From: Arthrobacter crystallopoietes | GTDB lineage: Bacteria > Actinomycetota > Actinomycetes > Actinomycetales > Micrococcaceae | Assembly: GCF_017603825.1 (NCBI RefSeq) | Contig: NZ_CP072014.1 | Coordinates: 2,976,001-3,040,000, forward strand | Reading direction: 5' to 3' | DNA: 64,000 nt | In this document: positions 54,693-64,000 of the stretch, one piece after another | Numbering within the stretch: position 1 is the stretch's first letter | Layout: each line of letters begins with the position of its first letter | The notes under the pieces: generated by a model | Database searches by the model: none | Told to the model about the DNA's origin: nothing | The model's input: only the letters and a program-made list of their open reading frames with translations | Program-made: the position numbers and the translations under genes

Positions 54693-56666
54693 ATGGGTCT
54701 ACTGGAGACAATCCGTAATCCGCAGGACCTCAGCAAACTCAGCACGAGGCAGCTGGAAAGCCTCGCTGGGGAAATCCGCCAGTTCCTTATCACGAACGTG
54801 GCTCAGACCGGCGGGCATCTCGGGCCCAACCTGGGGGTTGTCGAACTGACCCTGGGAATCCACCGGGTGTTCGATTCGCCGCGGGACAGCATCGTCTTCG
54901 ATACCGGCCACCAGTCCTACGTGCACAAGCTGGTCACCGGCCGGCAGGACTTCTCTACGCTGCGCCAGGAGGGCGGCCTGTCCGGCTACCCGGAGCGTTC
55001 CGAATCCGTGCATGACATCGTTGAGTCGTCCCACGCGTCGTCGTCGTTGTCCTGGGCAGACGGGATCTCCCGCGCCCGGAAGCTGAACGGCGAAGGTGAG
55101 CGATACGTCGTCGCCATGGTCGGCGACGGCGCCCTGACCGGCGGCATGGCTTGGGAGGCCGTGAACAATATCGCGGCTGACAAGGACCGCCGCGTAGTGA
55201 TCGTCGTCAATGATAATGGCCGCTCCTACGCGCCCACGATCGGCGGGCTGGCAGACCAGCTGGCCGCACTGCGTTCCACCATCGACAAGGTCCGCACGCA
55301 CAAGGCCTACGAAGGCACCATGGACTGGTGGAAGGACCGGTTGGAGAACGGCGGCGTGTTCTCCCAGCTGGCTTACAAGAGCCTGCACGCCGCGAAGAAG
55401 GGCATCAAGGACTGGTGGGCGCCGCAAGGACTTTTCGAGGACCTCGGCATGAAGTACATCGGACCGATCGACGGCCATGACATGGCTGCGGTCGAAGAGG
55501 CGCTGACGCAGGCCCGCAAGTACGGCGGCCCGGTCATTGTCCACGCGATGACCGAGAAGGGCCGCGGCTACGCCCCGGCACGGGCCCATGAAGCCGACCA
55601 GTTCCACGCCGTCGGCGTTATCGATCCGGAGACCGGCGAGCCGGTTGACGCCGGGGGAGTGCAGTCCTGGACCTCCGTCTTCGCCAACGAAATCGCCGAT
55701 ATCGCCGATGAGCGCGAGGACATCGTCGGCATAACCGGCGCCATGCTGATCCCGGTGGGCCTGCACAAGTTTGCCGCGAACCATCCGGACCGGGTGATCG
55801 ACGTCGGCATCGCCGAACAGCACGCACTCACGAGTGCCGCGGGCATGGCCTACGGCGGGCTGCATCCGGTGGTTGCGCTCTATGCAACCTTCCTGAACCG
55901 GGCGTTCGACCAGCTGCTGATGGACGTTGCCCTGCACAAGGCCGGCGTCACTGTAGTCCTCGACCGGGCCGGCGTGACCGGCCCGGACGGCCCGAGCCAT
56001 CACGGTATGTGGGACATGGCCATGCTGCAGATCGTGCCCGGGCTGCATCTGGCGGCGCCGCGCGATGCCTCGCGGTTGAAGGAAGAGCTGCGGGAGGCGG
56101 TCGCCGTCGATGACGCGCCCACCGTCATCCGCTTTTCCAAAGGCTCGGTCGGCTCGGAGGTCGAAGCCATCGAGCGGCTCAAGGACGGCGTCGACGTCCT
56201 CGCCCGCCGCCCGTCCGGCTCCACCGAAAACGATGTGCTCATCGTCAGCATCGGCGCCATGAGCGAACTCGCACTGGAAGTCTCAAACCGGCTCGGCGCC
56301 CAAGGCATCAGCTCTACCGTGGTGGATCCGCGCTGGGTGCTGCCCGTGGCCCGGTCCATCATTGCGATGGCAGCGCAGCACCGCATCGTGATTGTGATCG
56401 AAGACGGCGTCCGTGCCGGCGGGGTTGGGTCCCGGATCCGGCAGGAAATGCGGGCCGAGGGCGTGGACACCGCGCTGAACGAGGTAGGCCTGCCGGTGGA
56501 GTTCCTGTCCCACGGAACCCGGTCCCAGGTGATGGAACGCGTCGGTCTGACCGCGCGCCAGGTTACCCACGATGTCGTCGCCCAGGTACTCGGAACCAAA
56601 GTGCCTTTCGCGCGGCCGTTGCCCGGCCAGGAAATGCCAACGGGCCAGATTCCCAAGATCCAGTGA
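54693..56666 (+). CDS. dxs: 1-deoxy-D-xylulose-5-phosphate synthase
   Basis: Dxs condenses pyruvate and glyceraldehyde-3-phosphate, the first step of the MEP isoprenoid pathway, and also feeds thiamine and pyridoxal synthesis. The 657 residues show the thiamine diphosphate motif [30 protein letters not shown], the transketolase pyrimidine-domain segment [17 protein letters not shown] and the [14 protein letters not shown] region. GGGAGG five bases upstream fixes the ATG at 54693; a longer reading from 54618 has no support. The stop overlaps the next gene as GTGA. Confidence 0.96.
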   Translation: MGLLETIRNPQDLSKLSTRQLESLAGEIRQFLITNVAQTGGHLGPNLGVVELTLGIHRVFDSPRDSIVFDTGHQSYVHKLVTGRQDFSTLRQEGGLSGYPERSESVHDIVESSHASSSLSWADGISRARKLNGEGERYVVAMVGDGALTGGMAWEAVNNIAADKDRRVVIVVNDNGRSYAPTIGGLADQLAALRSTIDKVRTHKAYEGTMDWWKDRLENGGVFSQLAYKSLHAAKKGIKDWWAPQGLFEDLGMKYIGPIDGHDMAAVEEALTQARKYGGPVIVHAMTEKGRGYAPARAHEADQFHAVGVIDPETGEPVDAGGVQSWTSVFANEIADIADEREDIVGITGAMLIPVGLHKFAANHPDRVIDVGIAEQHALTSAAGMAYGGLHPVVALYATFLNRAFDQLLMDVALHKAGVTVVLDRAGVTGPDGPSHHGMWDMAMLQIVPGLHLAAPRDASRLKEELREAVAVDDAPTVIRFSKGSVGSEVEAIERLKDGVDVLARRPSGSTENDVLIVSIGAMSELALEVSNRLGAQGISSTVVDPRWVLPVARSIIAMAAQHRIVIVIEDGVRAGGVGSRIRQEMRAEGVDTALNEVGLPVEFLSHGTRSQVMERVGLTARQVTHDVVAQVLGTKVPFARPLPGQEMPTGQIPKIQ

Positions 56667-57256
56667 GCGCGCCGGACCCCGCTGCGCCGGGCGCTGCCGC
56701 CGCGTCCCGAGGCCCGGACCGTATCGAACCAGGCGAGTTGGTCGTGATGCGGAATAGGAAGTGGAACGGCGAACCCCACTGGGTGGTGCCGGGCGACTAT
56801 CTCGGCGCGGACCGCTTCGGGCACTGGATCTCCCAGCCTACCGGCTCCTTCGTGGCAAAACCTGCCGTTGCCTTTTACGCTGCCTCCGACGCGTTGGTGA
56901 TGGTTCCGCACGACGGGCACCATGTGGTGACATTCTTCGACGAGCTGCACCCGAAAAACGTGGAGGTCTACGTCGATATCGTCGCGGACATCCGGTGGCA
57001 GCAACTCGCTGCCGGCAGTGGGTATGAGGTCACGCTGATCGACATGGATCTGGACGTCATCCGTACCTTCGACGAGCGCGGGACCTGGATCGACGACGAA
57101 GACGAGTTCGCGGAACACCGGGTCGTCATGAATTACCCCGACTGGGCCATCTCCGCGACCCAGGCGGAATGCAACAGAATCTATTCGGCGGTTAGAGACC
57201 GCATACCGCCCTTTGACGGCACTGCCGACGACTGGTTTAGAAAGGCCCGCCCATGA
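56663..57256 (+). CDS. DUF402 family protein (possible nucleotide phosphatase)
   Basis: The 197-residue protein carries the DUF402 core: a beta-barrel with YVDIVADI and the acidic motif [14 protein letters not shown] followed by DDEDEF, typical of family members that hydrolyse nucleoside di- or triphosphates. It starts with GTG in a GTGA overlap with dxs and ends in an ATGA overlap with the next gene, so all three are translationally coupled. Its substrate is unknown; a link to nucleotide by-products of the dxs pathway is not shown. Confidence 0.85.
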   Translation: MSAPDPAAPGAAAASRGPDRIEPGELVVMRNRKWNGEPHWVVPGDYLGADRFGHWISQPTGSFVAKPAVAFYAASDALVMVPHDGHHVVTFFDELHPKNVEVYVDIVADIRWQQLAAGSGYEVTLIDMDLDVIRTFDERGTWIDDEDEFAEHRVVMNYPDWAISATQAECNRIYSAVRDRIPPFDGTADDWFRKARP

Positions 57257-57813
57257 GTTTTCTCCGGCTGTACAAGCACGACGACAAGGGAGTCCTGCAG
57301 TTCCGCGAGGCCTGGTACGACGAAGACTACGGTCAGTTCGTGGTCAATCACGGCACCGTTGGGCACCAGAGCACCACCCGGGAAACGAACGACGTCGCCG
57401 AGGATGCCGCCGCGGCCCTGCTGGAGGCGTTCGCAGTCCAGTGCGCGGAGGACGGCTTTGCGGAGATTGCCAGGGAGGACCAGTTCTGGGTGATCGCGCA
57501 GTATGCGCTCAAGACCAGCACCGGCACCGAACGGGACCAGTACCTTGAAGACAAAGCCAGGCGGACCATCACTGAATTCTTCGCCTGGCGTGGGCTGGGG
57601 GTGGTGGACCGGTCCGAGTTCGCACCGGGAAAACTGAACATTTTCACGCTGGGACCGGACCCGGCCAAAGCGGTCGCCGGTCTGAAAACGTGCCTGCGCG
57701 AAGCGAAGCTGGACTTCACGAAGCTCAGCATCGGAGTGGCGCCTTATGGCGATCCCCGTGCCGTCAGGCAAAAGCATCCACTGCCGGCCAAAGCACCCTT
57801 CAGCCTGGAATGA
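57253..57813 (+). CDS. Hypothetical protein, possible WGR-like N-terminus
   Basis: This 186-residue protein is not recognised. The N-terminal FREAWYDEDYGQFVVNHGTVG pattern is reminiscent of WGR-type domains, with a beta-strand set, but the match is weak. The rest is alpha/beta with Trp-rich segments (QFWVIAQYAL, ITEFFAWRG) and no catalytic motif. It starts in an ATGA overlap with DUF402, so it belongs to the dxs operon, and ends 15 bases before the convergent mug gene. Confidence 0.6.
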   Translation: MSFLRLYKHDDKGVLQFREAWYDEDYGQFVVNHGTVGHQSTTRETNDVAEDAAAALLEAFAVQCAEDGFAEIAREDQFWVIAQYALKTSTGTERDQYLEDKARRTITEFFAWRGLGVVDRSEFAPGKLNIFTLGPDPAKAVAGLKTCLREAKLDFTKLSIGVAPYGDPRAVRQKHPLPAKAPFSLE

Positions 57814-57828
57814 GCCCGCCCTGGCGCC

Positions 57829-58413
57829 TCACCGGTCCACGTTCCCGGCCGGTACCAGGCCGGCAGCCAGCGCCGGCTCGCGGTAGGCGGCGGCGAGCGT
57901 GGCCACGGTCTGGTGGGCGTTCAGCCCGCTGGGGTTCGGCACCGCCCACAGTTCGGCCCCGCCGATTGTCTCCGGTTGGCGTCCGAGTTGTGCCTTGGGA
58001 CGTCCGAAGCCGACACGGTAGGCAGTAATCCCTGCCATCGCCACTACACGTGGACCGAGCATGGCGACTTTGTCAGCGAGCCGAAGCGCTCCCTCTTGCA
58101 GTTCCTCCCGATCCAGCTCGTCCGCCCGGGCGGAAGCCCGGGACACAACGTTGGTGATGCCGACAGCACGGGATATGAGGTGGCTGCGGTCGTCCTCCGT
58201 CATTCCTTCTCCGGCGCGGATGATGCGGTCCGTGATGCCGGCGGCCGCCAGGGCCGGATAGAAACGGTTTCCGGGTCGGGCGAAGTGTGTTCCCGTCGCG
58301 GCCGACCACAGGCCCGGATTGATGCCGACGAAAAGCAGTCGCAGCCCCGGACCCAGAAGGTCCGGAACCTCGGTATTTTGGTAGCGGAGCAGTTCAGTAC
58401 GTGTGAAAGCCAC
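57829..58413 (-). CDS. mug: G/U mismatch-specific DNA glycosylase
   Basis: Mug removes uracil or thymine mispaired with guanine. The 194-residue product has the catalytic-pocket motif GINPGLWSA and the C-terminal PNPSGLNAHQT of the MUG/TDG branch of uracil-DNA glycosylases. The start is GTG at 58413, with GGAAGAG about eight bases upstream. It is convergent with the dxs operon and separated from argG by a terminator. Confidence 0.93.
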   Translation of the reverse strand: MAFTRTELLRYQNTEVPDLLGPGLRLLFVGINPGLWSAATGTHFARPGNRFYPALAAAGITDRIIRAGEGMTEDDRSHLISRAVGITNVVSRASARADELDREELQEGALRLADKVAMLGPRVVAMAGITAYRVGFGRPKAQLGRQPETIGGAELWAVPNPSGLNAHQTVATLAAAYREPALAAGLVPAGNVDR

Positions 58414-58455
58414 GGCTCAACTCTTCCACGGTAGGCCAGTGCGGCAAAGCCAAAA

Positions 58456-58490
58456 GCCCGGCGCTCCGTCGTAGAGACGGTGCGCCGGGC
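58456..58490 (-). terminator. Rho-independent terminator after argG
   Basis: A 14-bp stem (58456-58469 with 58477-58490, one mismatch) and a 7-nt loop lie just downstream of argG. On the minus strand it is followed by GGCTTTTGG, a short T run. Confidence 0.8.
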
Positions 58491-58523
58491 CTCCGGGCCA
58501 CCCGCAGGGGCGGGGCGGACGTG

Positions 58524-60008
<1,485 letters not shown>

Positions 60009-60108
60009 CTACGTGACGTGCCGGAAATCACCGGTCCACCGCGGCCGCAAGGCCTTCCCGGGTAGGATTCGAGACGGGCCACACAAGCCAAGCGAAAAGG
60101 ATGTAGTG

Positions 60109-61083
60109 ATGGAATACCGTCGACTGGGCGCTTCAGGACTGACCGTCTCGGCAGTAGGACTCGGCTGCAACAATCTGGGCCGCAGCGGAACCCCCACCGA
60201 GACGCAGGACGGATCCACCGCCGTCGTCAATGCAGCGATCGACGCCGGTATCACGCTTTTCGACGTCGCAGACACCTATGGGAAGACCGCCGGTCTAAGC
60301 GAGGAATTCCTAGGCAAAGCGCTGGGACGGAACCGCGAGGACGTCATTGTCGCCACGAAGTTCGGCATGGACACGCACGGAGCCAACAGGAACGATTTCA
60401 ACGCCCGCGGCTCGCGGCGGTACATCGTCAAAGCCGCCGAGGCGTCGCTGCGCAGGCTGGGCACCGAGTGGATCGATCTCTACCAGTTCCACACGCCTGA
60501 CCCGTTGACGCCGATCGAGGAGACCCTCGCCGCGCTGGATGACCTGGTCAGCAGCGGCAAGGTCCGCTACATCGGGCATTCCAATCGCGCCGGCTGGCAG
60601 ATTGCGGAGGCCGAGTTCACTGCCCGGATGCGCGGTTACACCCGGTTTATCTCCGCGCAGAACCATTACAACCTGCTGGACCGCCGCGCCGAACTGGAAG
60701 TCATCCCCGCGGCGCAGGCTTACGGGCTCGGCGTCCTGCCGTACTTCCCGCTGGCCAACGGGCTGCTGACCGGCAAATACAAGGACGGCAAGGCACCGGA
60801 AGGCAGCCGCCTGACCCACTCGCGCACCAACCTACTCAAGGACGCGGATTGGGAACAGCTCGGCGCGTTTTCGCGCTTCGCCGCCGATCGCGGCCTGTCG
60901 GAAATCCAGGTGGCCTTCTCCTGGCTGGCGGCACAGCCGGCCGTCGCATCGGTCATAGCCGGTGCCACTAAGCCTGAACAAGTCCGGCAAAACGCCGAAG
61001 CCGCTTCCTGGCAGCCCACGGATGATGACCTGGCTGAACTGGACGGGATCTTCCCGGCCGCGCCCAAAGTCGCTCTCTTCTAG
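60109..61083 (+). CDS. Aldo/keto reductase
   Basis: The 324-residue NADPH-dependent oxidoreductase is a TIM barrel with the catalytic tetrad Asp and Tyr in FDVADTYG, Lys in VATKFG and His in YQFHTPD. The C-terminal cofactor segment VIAGATKPEQVRQN is typical of the KvbetaB/YghZ-like branch. Its substrate is unknown. AAAAGG eight bases upstream supports the ATG at 60109; a GTG three bases earlier is equally placed. It is divergent from argG; a TAGGAT at 60063-60068 could be its -10. The nucleoside hydrolase starts six bases later. Confidence 0.92.
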   Translation: MEYRRLGASGLTVSAVGLGCNNLGRSGTPTETQDGSTAVVNAAIDAGITLFDVADTYGKTAGLSEEFLGKALGRNREDVIVATKFGMDTHGANRNDFNARGSRRYIVKAAEASLRRLGTEWIDLYQFHTPDPLTPIEETLAALDDLVSSGKVRYIGHSNRAGWQIAEAEFTARMRGYTRFISAQNHYNLLDRRAELEVIPAAQAYGLGVLPYFPLANGLLTGKYKDGKAPEGSRLTHSRTNLLKDADWEQLGAFSRFAADRGLSEIQVAFSWLAAQPAVASVIAGATKPEQVRQNAEAASWQPTDDDLAELDGIFPAAPKVALF

Positions 61084-61089
61084 CCCGCC

Positions 61090-62145
61090 ATGACGGAATC
61101 GGGAGCAGCCATCCGGCTGCTGGTGGACAACGACACCGGCATCGACGACGCCCTGGCCCTGGTCTATCTGCTCAGCCTGTCCCATGTTGACATCGAGGTG
61201 CTCACCTGCACGCCGGGCAACGTCGCGGTTGAGCAGGTGGCCCGGAACAATCTGGCTCTGCTGGAACTGTGCGGACGGACCGGTGTGGAGGTCGCCGTCG
61301 GAGCGACAGCGCCGTTGGAGATTCCCTTGACGACGACGCCGGAAACGCATGGGCCGCAAGGCATCGGATACGCCGAACTGCCGGCACCGGAGGGCCGCGT
61401 TTCGCCGCACCAAGCCGTTGACCTCTGGGTGGAGGCAGCGCGGCAACACCCGGGCGAGCTGACCGCCCTGCTGACCGCCCCGCTGACAAACTTCGCGCTG
61501 GCACTGCGGAAAGAGCCCCGGCTGCCAAAGCTGCTCAAACGTGTGGTCATCATGGGCGGAAGCTACTACTACCAGGGCAACACCACGCCGACGGCGGAGT
61601 GGAACACCCACGTGGACCCGCACGCCGCCGCCGAGGTCTTTGCGGCGTTCGAGGGCGAACCTGAAGACCGCCTGCCGATTGTATGCGCGCTGGAGATGAC
61701 CGAACGCATCGAGCTGCGCCCTGAACACGTGGCGGAACTGGGACGGCTAGCCGGCAGCGCCGAGGTCGAACTGGTGCTGCCATCGGATCCGGAAGGCCAG
61801 CGCAGCACGGCCGCCAATCCCTTGCTGCGCTGCCTCTCCGATGCCCTGCGGTTCTACTTCGAGTTCCACCGCCACTATGACCAGGGCTACCTGGCGCACG
61901 TGCACGATGTCTTTGCCGCCGCCATTGCGGCCGGTACGGTCGACTACCGCACACGACCGGCCACGGTACACGTAGAAACGGGATCCGGTCTGCTCGCCGG
62001 GACCACTGTCGCGGACTACCGCGGACTGTGGGGCAGGAAGCCCAACGCCCGGATTGTTTCGTGGAACGATCCGGAGGCTACTTTCCGGGAGGTGCTCGGC
62101 TCCATCGGAGCGCTGGCCCGGCGGCTGGATCCTGCCGTCGGGTAG
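61090..62145 (+). CDS. Nucleoside hydrolase
   Basis: The 351-residue enzyme hydrolyses the N-glycosidic bond of nucleosides. The calcium-binding signature DNDTGIDDALAL is at residues 13-24, a small change from the usual DTDxGxDD, and the conserved VIMGGSYYYQGN and EWNTHVDPHAA segments follow. There is no signal peptide, so it works in the cytoplasm. It lies between the aldo/keto reductase and an ECF transporter, suggesting that the imported compound is a nucleoside or a related riboside. The ATG has a weak Shine-Dalgarno. Confidence 0.92.
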   Translation: MTESGAAIRLLVDNDTGIDDALALVYLLSLSHVDIEVLTCTPGNVAVEQVARNNLALLELCGRTGVEVAVGATAPLEIPLTTTPETHGPQGIGYAELPAPEGRVSPHQAVDLWVEAARQHPGELTALLTAPLTNFALALRKEPRLPKLLKRVVIMGGSYYYQGNTTPTAEWNTHVDPHAAAEVFAAFEGEPEDRLPIVCALEMTERIELRPEHVAELGRLAGSAEVELVLPSDPEGQRSTAANPLLRCLSDALRFYFEFHRHYDQGYLAHVHDVFAAAIAAGTVDYRTRPATVHVETGSGLLAGTTVADYRGLWGRKPNARIVSWNDPEATFREVLGSIGALARRLDPAVG

Positions 62146-62233
62146 TTGCCCGCTGGATTCGCTAGACTGGGTGACCGGGTCGAGGTGACATAGGCCCAAT
62201 CCCATCAGTTTTTTCCAGCACTGAGGAATCTCT

Positions 62234-63031
62234 ATGTCCACGTCCCTGACGCTGCCCTCGAACGCCGGCAGCACCTCCCTGCGCTCCCGAATCCTGCCGC
62301 TGCTCGGCGCGGCTGTTATTGCCGCCACCTACCTGATGCTGGTCCTGCTCCAGCCGGTGGAAGCGGCCGCCGGCCTGTCCAGCTGGCCCGCCGTCACCGC
62401 CTTCGCCGGCTATCTTGCCGGTGCCATCCTGCTGCTGGTCGGCGTCCTGCCGCAGCTGCCGCCCTCGGCGGTGGCCATCATCCCGGTAGGTCTTGCCCTA
62501 AACATTGTCCTGGGCCAGTTTGTGGGCAGCACGCTGGTGCCGCTCTACCTGGATTCCATCGGCACCGTCCTGGTGGGTCTGCTGGCCGGCCGTTCAGCCG
62601 GCGCCGCCACCGGTGTGCTGGGGTCGCTCGTCTGGTCCCTCTTCAACCCCACGGTGCTGCCCTTTGCCGCTGGCGCCGCGGCCATCGGCTTCCTCGCGGG
62701 GACCGCTGGCCGGCTCGGTGTCCTGCGGCGCGTCTACTGGGCGCCGGTGGCAGGTTTCCTGACCGGGGTCGTCGCCGCGGTGCTGTCCGCACCCGTGGCC
62801 GCCTTCGTCTACGGCGGCACCTCCGGCGCCGCGACCGGCGCCCTGGTGGCCATGTTCCGCGCCATGGGGGACGGACTCCTGGCTTCCATCACCAAACAGG
62901 CATTGATTTCCGATCCGGCCGACAAGGCACTGGCCTTCCTCGTGGCGGCGCTGCTGGTGGCGGCCCTCCCACGACGGATCCGCCTGCAGTTCCCGCAGGT
63001 GCAGCGTCAGGCGTCCCGGCCCGGCGAATAG
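62234..63031 (+). CDS. ECF transporter substrate-binding S component
   Basis: The 265-residue protein has about six or seven membrane helices and a short basic cytoplasmic tail. The central PLYLDSIGTVLVGLLAG and GSLVWSLFNPTVLPF segments belong to ECF S components, though the vitamin-specific families (RibU, ThiT, BioY) are not recognised. The substrate is unknown; the neighbouring nucleoside hydrolase makes a nucleoside or pyrimidine plausible. The T gene starts eight bases after its stop. The 88-nt leader upstream has no riboswitch that can be named. Confidence 0.8.
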   Translation: MSTSLTLPSNAGSTSLRSRILPLLGAAVIAATYLMLVLLQPVEAAAGLSSWPAVTAFAGYLAGAILLLVGVLPQLPPSAVAIIPVGLALNIVLGQFVGSTLVPLYLDSIGTVLVGLLAGRSAGAATGVLGSLVWSLFNPTVLPFAAGAAAIGFLAGTAGRLGVLRRVYWAPVAGFLTGVVAAVLSAPVAAFVYGGTSGAATGALVAMFRAMGDGLLASITKQALISDPADKALAFLVAALLVAALPRRIRLQFPQVQRQASRPGE

Positions 63032-63039
63032 CGCAACGC

Positions 63040-63780
63040 ATGATCCGGCTTCATCCTTTCACCGGGCTCGCCCTGGCCGCCGCAGCCGCGCTGCTTACGT
63101 TGGGTGCGGACCGTTGGTGGCTGAGCCTGACCGTCACCAGCATGGCCGTCTGCCTGGCTGCCCTCGCGGGGACGGCCGCCCGGCTGATGCTCACGGCAGG
63201 GGCGGTGCTGGCTCCACTTTGGCTTTCGCAGCTGATGGTCCACGCGTTGTTCGATCCCGCCGGCAGCGAGGTGCTCTTCGCCGGCGGCCCCCTCCGGCTG
63301 ACGCTCGAAGGACTGACGACGGCGGGCAGCCTGGGTCTGCGGACGGCGGCCTTCGTCTCGGTGTTCCTGTTGTATTCGCTGAGCGTTGACCGCGTCGAAC
63401 TGGTCCGCGCGATCGACGCGGCCCGCGTCCCTGCGCAGCTGGGCTACATTGTTGCAGCGACGCTGGCGCTGGTCCCGGCCACGGCCGAAAGAGCCCGGGC
63501 CATCGCCCAGGCGCAAGCCGTGCGAGGGGCCGGCGAGGGCAGCGGCCCGGCCGGCTGGCTGCGCAGGAAACGGCTGCTCGCGGTTCCCCTGGTGCTGTCC
63601 AGCATTCAGGATGCCACCGAGCGCTCCGTGCAACTGCAGTTGAGGGGTTTTGCCGGCGGCTCCGGCCGGACGCAGCTTCACCCGGTCCCGGCCAGGACGT
63701 GGGAGAAACCCTTCGGGCTCCTGGTGCTGTGCCTGGCCGCGGCAGCGGCGGTGTTCCTGGCTAGCCAGGGAGGCCGCTGA
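63040..63780 (+). CDS. ecfT: ECF transporter T component (EcfT)
   Basis: The 246-residue membrane protein is the scaffold that links the S component to the two ATPases. It has N-terminal and C-terminal helices and the central coupling segment ATLALVPATAERARAIAQAQ followed by an AVRGAG motif, the place where EcfT proteins have their conserved A-R-G coupling helices. The downstream ATPase starts in a TGATG overlap, so translation is coupled. Confidence 0.88.
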   Translation: MIRLHPFTGLALAAAAALLTLGADRWWLSLTVTSMAVCLAALAGTAARLMLTAGAVLAPLWLSQLMVHALFDPAGSEVLFAGGPLRLTLEGLTTAGSLGLRTAAFVSVFLLYSLSVDRVELVRAIDAARVPAQLGYIVAATLALVPATAERARAIAQAQAVRGAGEGSGPAGWLRRKRLLAVPLVLSSIQDATERSVQLQLRGFAGGSGRTQLHPVPARTWEKPFGLLVLCLAAAAAVFLASQGGR

Positions 63781-64000
63781 TGGAGCTGGAGATCCTGGAC
63801 TACCGGTATCCGGGCCACGAGATACCTGCGCTCTCCGGAGTGCGGCTGTCGGTGGCACCCGCCTCCCTGACCCTGGTCGCCGGTGGTTCCGGCAGCGGCA
63901 AGAGCACACTGGCCGGGATCATGGCAGGGTATCTGCCCGGCCGCACCGGCGGGCAGCTGACCGGGTCCATCCGCCTCGCAGGCCAAACCCTCAAGTACGA
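63780..64000 (+). CDS. ecfA: ECF transporter ATPase component (EcfA), 5' part only
   Basis: The first 73 codons of an ABC ATPase run off the right edge. Translation gives MELEILDYRYPGHEIPALSG followed by the Walker A motif GGSGSGKST (about residues 36-44) and a LAGIMAGYLPGRTGG segment, all typical of cobalt-type ECF ATPases. The ATG overlaps the EcfT stop. Many actinobacterial versions are two fused ATPases; whether this one is cannot be told here. Confidence 0.9.
   Translation, partial: MELEILDYRYPGHEIPALSGVRLSVAPASLTLVAGGSGSGKSTLAGIMAGYLPGRTGGQLTGSIRLAGQTLKY

Noticed and set aside
62146-62233. Possible riboswitch in the leader of the ECF S gene
   Set aside because: No conserved motif of the thiamine, cobalamin, folate or preQ1 classes could be recognised, and no stable fold stood out by eye.

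Overview
The window is GC-rich chromosomal DNA from an actinobacterium, most likely a Micrococcaceae member close to Arthrobacter. The reasons are the actinobacterial-only families (DUF4191, DUF4192, DUF4193, DUF3093, DUF3159, DUF3710, DUF5998, DUF7455, SepH, PAC2), a primary sigma factor with a long charged N-terminus, fused CydDC, a lone tricorn protease, a DUF222/HNH protein, and many starts with a -10 box only 6-9 nt upstream. No rRNA, tRNA, IS element, prophage or CRISPR array was seen. It is a dense core-genome region of about 52 genes, cut at both ends (RDD protein at the left, an ECF ATPase at the right).

Layout. 1-15 kb: lipoate metabolism (lipB, lipA) with DUF4191, a degenerate Ser/Thr kinase, a TIGR01777 epimerase, a tricorn protease, an OsmC protein, then the lipoyl-dependent E2 (sucB-type), its E3 (lpdA) and leucyl aminopeptidase pepA. 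LipB and LipA make the cofactor that the E2 carries and LpdA reoxidises. 15-24 kb: PAC2 protein, MFS transporter, DUF4192, sigA, DUF7455 and the B subunit of a second type IIA topoisomerase (parE-like). 23-31 kb: a blaI-M56 pair divergent from cydA-cydB-cydDC (cytochrome bd oxidase and its assembly exporter), with two clear palindromes between them. 31-37 kb: a tandem GNAT, a DinB protein, a DUF222-HNH protein and the A subunit parC. 37-43 kb: a GNAT/acyl-CoA-synthetase fusion of the Streptomyces Pat type, DUF5998, a phosphodiesterase and the division protein SepH.

43-57 kb resembles the Mycobacterium tuberculosis Rv2689c-Rv2699c neighbourhood: DUF4193, DUF3093, dut, DUF3710, an OB-fold protein, DUF3159, two TrkA-type RCK proteins (CeoB/CeoC), an APC permease of KimA type and a TrmA-class RNA methyltransferase. 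Aconitase and dxs follow, with DUF402 and an unknown gene coupled to dxs. 57-64 kb: mug, argG, an aldo/keto reductase, a nucleoside hydrolase and an ECF transporter (S, T, and part of A).

The most interesting points are: (i) BlaI-like palindromes placed to control cytochrome bd oxidase; (ii) a recurring leaderless-promoter architecture; (iii) the conserved block of unknown genes joined to K+ uptake proteins; (iv) a kinase that lacks the catalytic-loop Lys and the APE motif.
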